Source of the DNA: Oricola thermophila | GTDB taxonomy: Bacteria; Pseudomonadota; Alphaproteobacteria; Rhizobiales; Rhizobiaceae | Direction: 5' to 3' | DNA: 64,000 bases | Assembly: GCF_013358405.1 (NCBI RefSeq) | Contig: NZ_CP054836.1 | Location: 992,001-1,056,000, forward strand | In this document: positions 59,635 through 64,000 of the stretch, in pieces | Layout of the letters: every line of letters begins with the position of its first letter | Position numbering within the stretch: position 1 is the stretch's first letter | The notes under the pieces: model-generated | The model's input: only the letters and a program-made list of their open reading frames with translations | Told to the model about the DNA's origin: nothing | Databases searched by the model: none | Made by a program: the position numbers and the translations under genes

Positions 59635-59657
59635 TTCGAGTCCGTCCGGGGGCACCA
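59635..59657 (+). repeat. attR core
   Basis: Exact 23-bp copy of the tRNA-Thr 3' end (16549-16571). Only the T-arm to CCA part is present; it is not a functional tRNA. Marks the right end of the prophage. Confidence 0.93.
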
Positions 59658-59674
59658 GTATATCGTCCCATCAT

Positions 59675-60202
59675 TCACGAATCCGGACCTCGTTTTCGCG
59701 AATCGGCCAGTTCGGACGGTTGCCGAGGCGCAACACGAGATGTGTCGCCATCGAATTTCAGGAGATGCGACTCGCAGGTCCGGCAGTCGGTGCTGCCGAA
59801 GCCGCGGACCGCGATGTCGAGGGCCGGGTGCCGGAGCAGCCGCTGTACGAGGCCGCATTCATTTCCGCCCGGTACGGGCAAGGCCGCGAGAGCATCGGCC
59901 GCGACCGTCAGACGATCGATATGCCAATGCAGGTTCTTGTCGTGGCGGAAATGACGTCGCAATCGCGCGCGCAGGCCGCCGGGGCCCCGGGCGCTGCCGC
60001 AATAGGCATACCAGCCGGGGCGCAGCTCGAGTCTTCCGGTGCCCGGGAGCCGGGTTTCCAGTGGCCCGGCGAGGCGAACCAGAAGGACATAGGCTCCCTT
60101 CTCGTCGGTAGCGTCCTCGATATCCGCGGGTGTCAGAGGAGGGGCGGAAACCCCGCATTCGTGAAGCGCGGCCAACAGAACGTTCAAACCTGCCAGCGCC
60201 AT
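59675..60202 (-). CDS. DUF123 (GIY-YIG-like) protein
   Basis: 175 residues from MALAGLNVLLAALHECGVSA. Core KGAYVLLVRLAGPLETRLPG, GWYAYCGSARGPGGLRARL and RRHFRHDKNLHWHIDRLT is the DUF123 pattern, related to nuclease folds but of unknown activity. One base separates it from the upstream regulator stop, so both are co-transcribed. Its stop lies 17 bp from attR, so integration spares it. Confidence 0.85.
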   Translation of the reverse strand: MALAGLNVLLAALHECGVSAPPLTPADIEDATDEKGAYVLLVRLAGPLETRLPGTGRLELRPGWYAYCGSARGPGGLRARLRRHFRHDKNLHWHIDRLTVAADALAALPVPGGNECGLVQRLLRHPALDIAVRGFGSTDCRTCESHLLKFDGDTSRVAPRQPSELADSRKRGPDS

Positions 60203-60203
60203 G

Positions 60204-62341
<2,138 letters not shown>

Positions 62342-62369
62342 GCTTCGCCGCCGCTAGACCGCGAATTCG

Positions 62370-62398
62370 GCCCGGGTGCAATCGGAAAGCACCCGGGC
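62370..62398. terminator. Bidirectional terminator between pobA and the TRAP genes
   Basis: GCCCGGGTGC (62370-62379) pairs perfectly with GCACCCGGGC (62389-62398), 9-nt loop, followed by TTGTCGTTT. Lies between convergent genes. Confidence 0.85.
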
Positions 62399-62421
62399 TT
62401 GTCGTTTCCGCACTCCGGAAA

Positions 62422-63726
62422 TCAGTTCATCAGTGATGGCAGGAACAGGACGATCGCCGGGAAGGAGATCATGACCGCCACGATGACCAGGTCGGCTAGC
62501 AGGAAGGGAATGACGCCCTTGAATATCTGAACGACCGTGGCGTATTCGCTGGCCACGTTTCGTATGACGAAGACATTCAGGCCGACGGGCGGCGTGATCA
62601 TGCCGATTTCCAGAAGCTTGACGCAGAGAACTCCGAACCAGACGAGGTCGATACCCTGGGCCTTGAAGATCGGCAGAAGGACCGGAAGGGTTACCAGCAT
62701 CGCGCCGAACGGCTCCATGAACATTCCGAGGAGCAGGTAAAGCACCACGACGATGAGCATCAGTTCGACATAGCCGAGGCCGGCGCCGCTAACCGCGCCG
62801 GAGATGAAACCCGTCAGCCCGGTGAGGCCGAGGAACCGGGTAAACATGGATGCACCGACGCCGATAATGAACAGCGATGACGAGGTCATCAGCGTCTCGA
62901 TCATCGATGTCTTGAAGATGTCCCATGTGAGGCGCCGCATGGCGAGCGAGATCAGGATCGCGCCGAGTGCCCCAACGGCGCCGGCCTCCGTGGCCGTGAA
63001 GACGCCCGAGAAAAGGCCGCCGAAAACCACGAGCATGAGCAGCAGAACAGGCCAGATATCGAGGATGGCCCTGCGTCGGTCGATCTTTTCGGCATCGAGC
63101 GGGCGCGGTGGCGCAATGTCCGGTCGCAGCCAGCAGGTCAGCAGGACCACGATGGAATAGGCGAGGGCGGTCAGCAGTCCGATCGTGATGCCACCCACGA
63201 AGACCTTGATCACGGATGTCTCGGCGAAAACGCCATAGACGATCATCAGGATGGACGGCGGGATGAGTGCGCCGATGGTGCCGCCGGCAGCGATCGACCC
63301 GGTCGCGAAACTCGGCGAATAGCCCGACTTCACCATTTCCGGAATCGCGATCCGGCCCATGGCGGCGGCGGTGGCGAGCGACGACCCGCAGACTGCCGCG
63401 AATCCCGAGCAGGCGAAGATCGAGGAAATCGCGAGCGCGCCGGGAATGCGGCGCAGCACCGCCTTTGCTGCATCGAACAGACCGCCGGTCAGCCCGGTGT
63501 GGAAAGCAAGAAAGCCCATCAGGAGGAACATGGGCACGGCCGACAGGGTCCAGTTGGCGACGAAGGAAAACGGCGTCGAGGACAAGAGCCCGATCGCCGG
63601 AGCCCAACCGAGAAGCCAGGCGATGCCGAGCACCGGCACGGCGATGAGCGCCAGGGCCACGGGAACGCGCAGCGCGAGGAGCAGAAAAAGGGCGATGATG
63701 CCAGCAAAACCGGTCGCGACACTCAT
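62422..63726 (-). CDS. dctM: TRAP transporter large permease (DctM family)
   Basis: 434 residues with about 12 membrane segments. Family markers: NWTLSAVPMFLLMGFLAFHT, GFAAVCGSSLATAAAMGRIA, GGTIGALIPPSILMIVYGVF and EIGMITPPVGLNVFVIRNVA. Sodium-coupled carboxylate uptake with a periplasmic binding protein. Next to pobA, so an aromatic acid substrate is plausible but not shown. ATGA overlap with the small permease. Confidence 0.95.
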   Translation of the reverse strand: MSVATGFAGIIALFLLLALRVPVALALIAVPVLGIAWLLGWAPAIGLLSSTPFSFVANWTLSAVPMFLLMGFLAFHTGLTGGLFDAAKAVLRRIPGALAISSIFACSGFAAVCGSSLATAAAMGRIAIPEMVKSGYSPSFATGSIAAGGTIGALIPPSILMIVYGVFAETSVIKVFVGGITIGLLTALAYSIVVLLTCWLRPDIAPPRPLDAEKIDRRRAILDIWPVLLLMLVVFGGLFSGVFTATEAGAVGALGAILISLAMRRLTWDIFKTSMIETLMTSSSLFIIGVGASMFTRFLGLTGLTGFISGAVSGAGLGYVELMLIVVVLYLLLGMFMEPFGAMLVTLPVLLPIFKAQGIDLVWFGVLCVKLLEIGMITPPVGLNVFVIRNVASEYATVVQIFKGVIPFLLADLVIVAVMISFPAIVLFLPSLMN

Positions 63727-64000
63727 CCTGCGATCTCCGGATGTCCGGTGTCCCGCCGTGGCAGGATCATGCGGATGAAGGTGGTGAGCGCGGCGAGCCC
63801 GAAACCGAGCGGCACGAGGAAGTAGGCCGGCCAGGTCGGGAAGGCGAGGTTCTGGGCCATGACGAAGACGCCGGTTTCGAAATTCTTCAACGCGGTGAGC
63901 CACGTCACCCATGTCAGCGCGCCATACACGATCGTCGAAACCAGGGCGACCAGCCGATCCGACCAGAGCAGCGCGCGGGCGTTCAGAAGTGGCTCGATCA
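63723..64000 (-). CDS. TRAP transporter small permease (DctQ family), partial
   Basis: The last 91 residues are in the window and run off the right edge. LLNARALLWSDRLVALVST, TWLTALKNFETGVFVMAQNL and FLVPLGFGLAALTTFIRMIL are typical of DctQ subunits (the last two membrane segments). Overlaps the dctM start. Confidence 0.88.
   Translation of the reverse strand, partial: IEPLLNARALLWSDRLVALVSTIVYGALTWVTWLTALKNFETGVFVMAQNLAFPTWPAYFLVPLGFGLAALTTFIRMILPRRDTGHPEIAG

Larger units (their letters stand above)
16549..59657. mobile_element. Complete siphovirus prophage integrated in tRNA-Thr(UGU)
   Basis: About 43.1 kb bounded by an exact 23-bp duplication of the tRNA 3' end. It contains integrase, recombination genes, immunity region, replication genes, terminase, portal, scaffold, capsid, head-tail, tail tube, chaperone, tape measure, tip, fibres and lysis genes, all open. 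A tape measure with long non-contractile tail genes, and no sheath, indicate a siphovirus. Early genes run leftward from about 23.8 kb and rightward from 24.7 kb. No broken essential gene was seen, so it may be inducible. Confidence 0.95.

Noticed and set aside
59635..59657. Second tRNA-Thr gene at attR
   Set aside because: Only the last 23 bases are present; no D-arm or anticodon arm upstream.

Overview
The window looks like chromosome of an alphaproteobacterium of the order Hyphomicrobiales (Rhizobiales), probably Phyllobacteriaceae-like. The reasons are the high G+C content, a SUF operon that starts with a second cysteine desulfurase and carries an Irr-type ICE box, the DUF3971/tyrS/anmK neighbourhood, and a PobR(AraC)/PobA/TRAP catabolic block. 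The species call is inference; no marker gene in the window settles it.

Left host flank (1-16571): the 5' end of a bcp-type peroxiredoxin (-), a DUF3971/AsmA-like envelope protein (+), tyrS (-), anmK (+), an alpha/beta hydrolase (-), a complete SUF iron-sulfur operon (nifS-like, sufB, sufC, sufD, sufS, sufT, sufA; 6981-13974), an RhlE-like DEAD-box helicase (-), nadK (-) and tRNA-Thr(UGU). Right host flank (59675-64000): a DUF123 protein and a PobR-like AraC regulator (-), divergent pobA (+), a strong terminator, and the large and small permeases of a TRAP transporter (-).

Between them lies an apparently complete 43-kb siphovirus prophage integrated into the 3' end of tRNA-Thr. The 23-bp core is exactly duplicated at 16549-16571 (attL) and 59635-59657 (attR). 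From left to right it holds: an HNH-like protein sharing the integrase N-terminal module, and the tyrosine integrase; a leftward early operon of small genes with NinB, SSB and ERF recombinases (18304-23767); a control region with at least five copies of a GGGA-N4-TCCC operator, a small XRE repressor, a winged-helix protein next to iteron-like repeats, and a Cro-like gene (23800-24972); rightward early genes including a T5orf172-HTH fusion, two DNA methyltransferases, a VRR-NUC nuclease and a stand-alone DnaA domain IV protein; a 660-bp gene-poor stretch; a reverse-strand HTH cassette (31608-32474); terminase, portal, scaffold, capsid and head-tail genes; a reverse-strand lipoprotein cassette inside the structural operon; tail genes with a predicted -1 frameshift; fibres; endolysin, holin candidates, a secreted trypsin-like protease and an HTH-metallophosphoesterase; and a right-end block of accessory genes on the minus strand, including a PAPS-reductase-like protein.

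The genes fit a temperate phage with recombination-dependent replication (ERF, SSB, NinB) and headful- or cos-type packaging. The least explained parts are: the long second reading frame inside the C5-methyltransferase gene, the integrase/HNH shared module, the T5orf172-Cro-like fusion, the two autonomous reverse-strand cassettes, and the repeated sequences at gene junctions. All assignments rest on reading the sequence and recalled family motifs; no database search was run.
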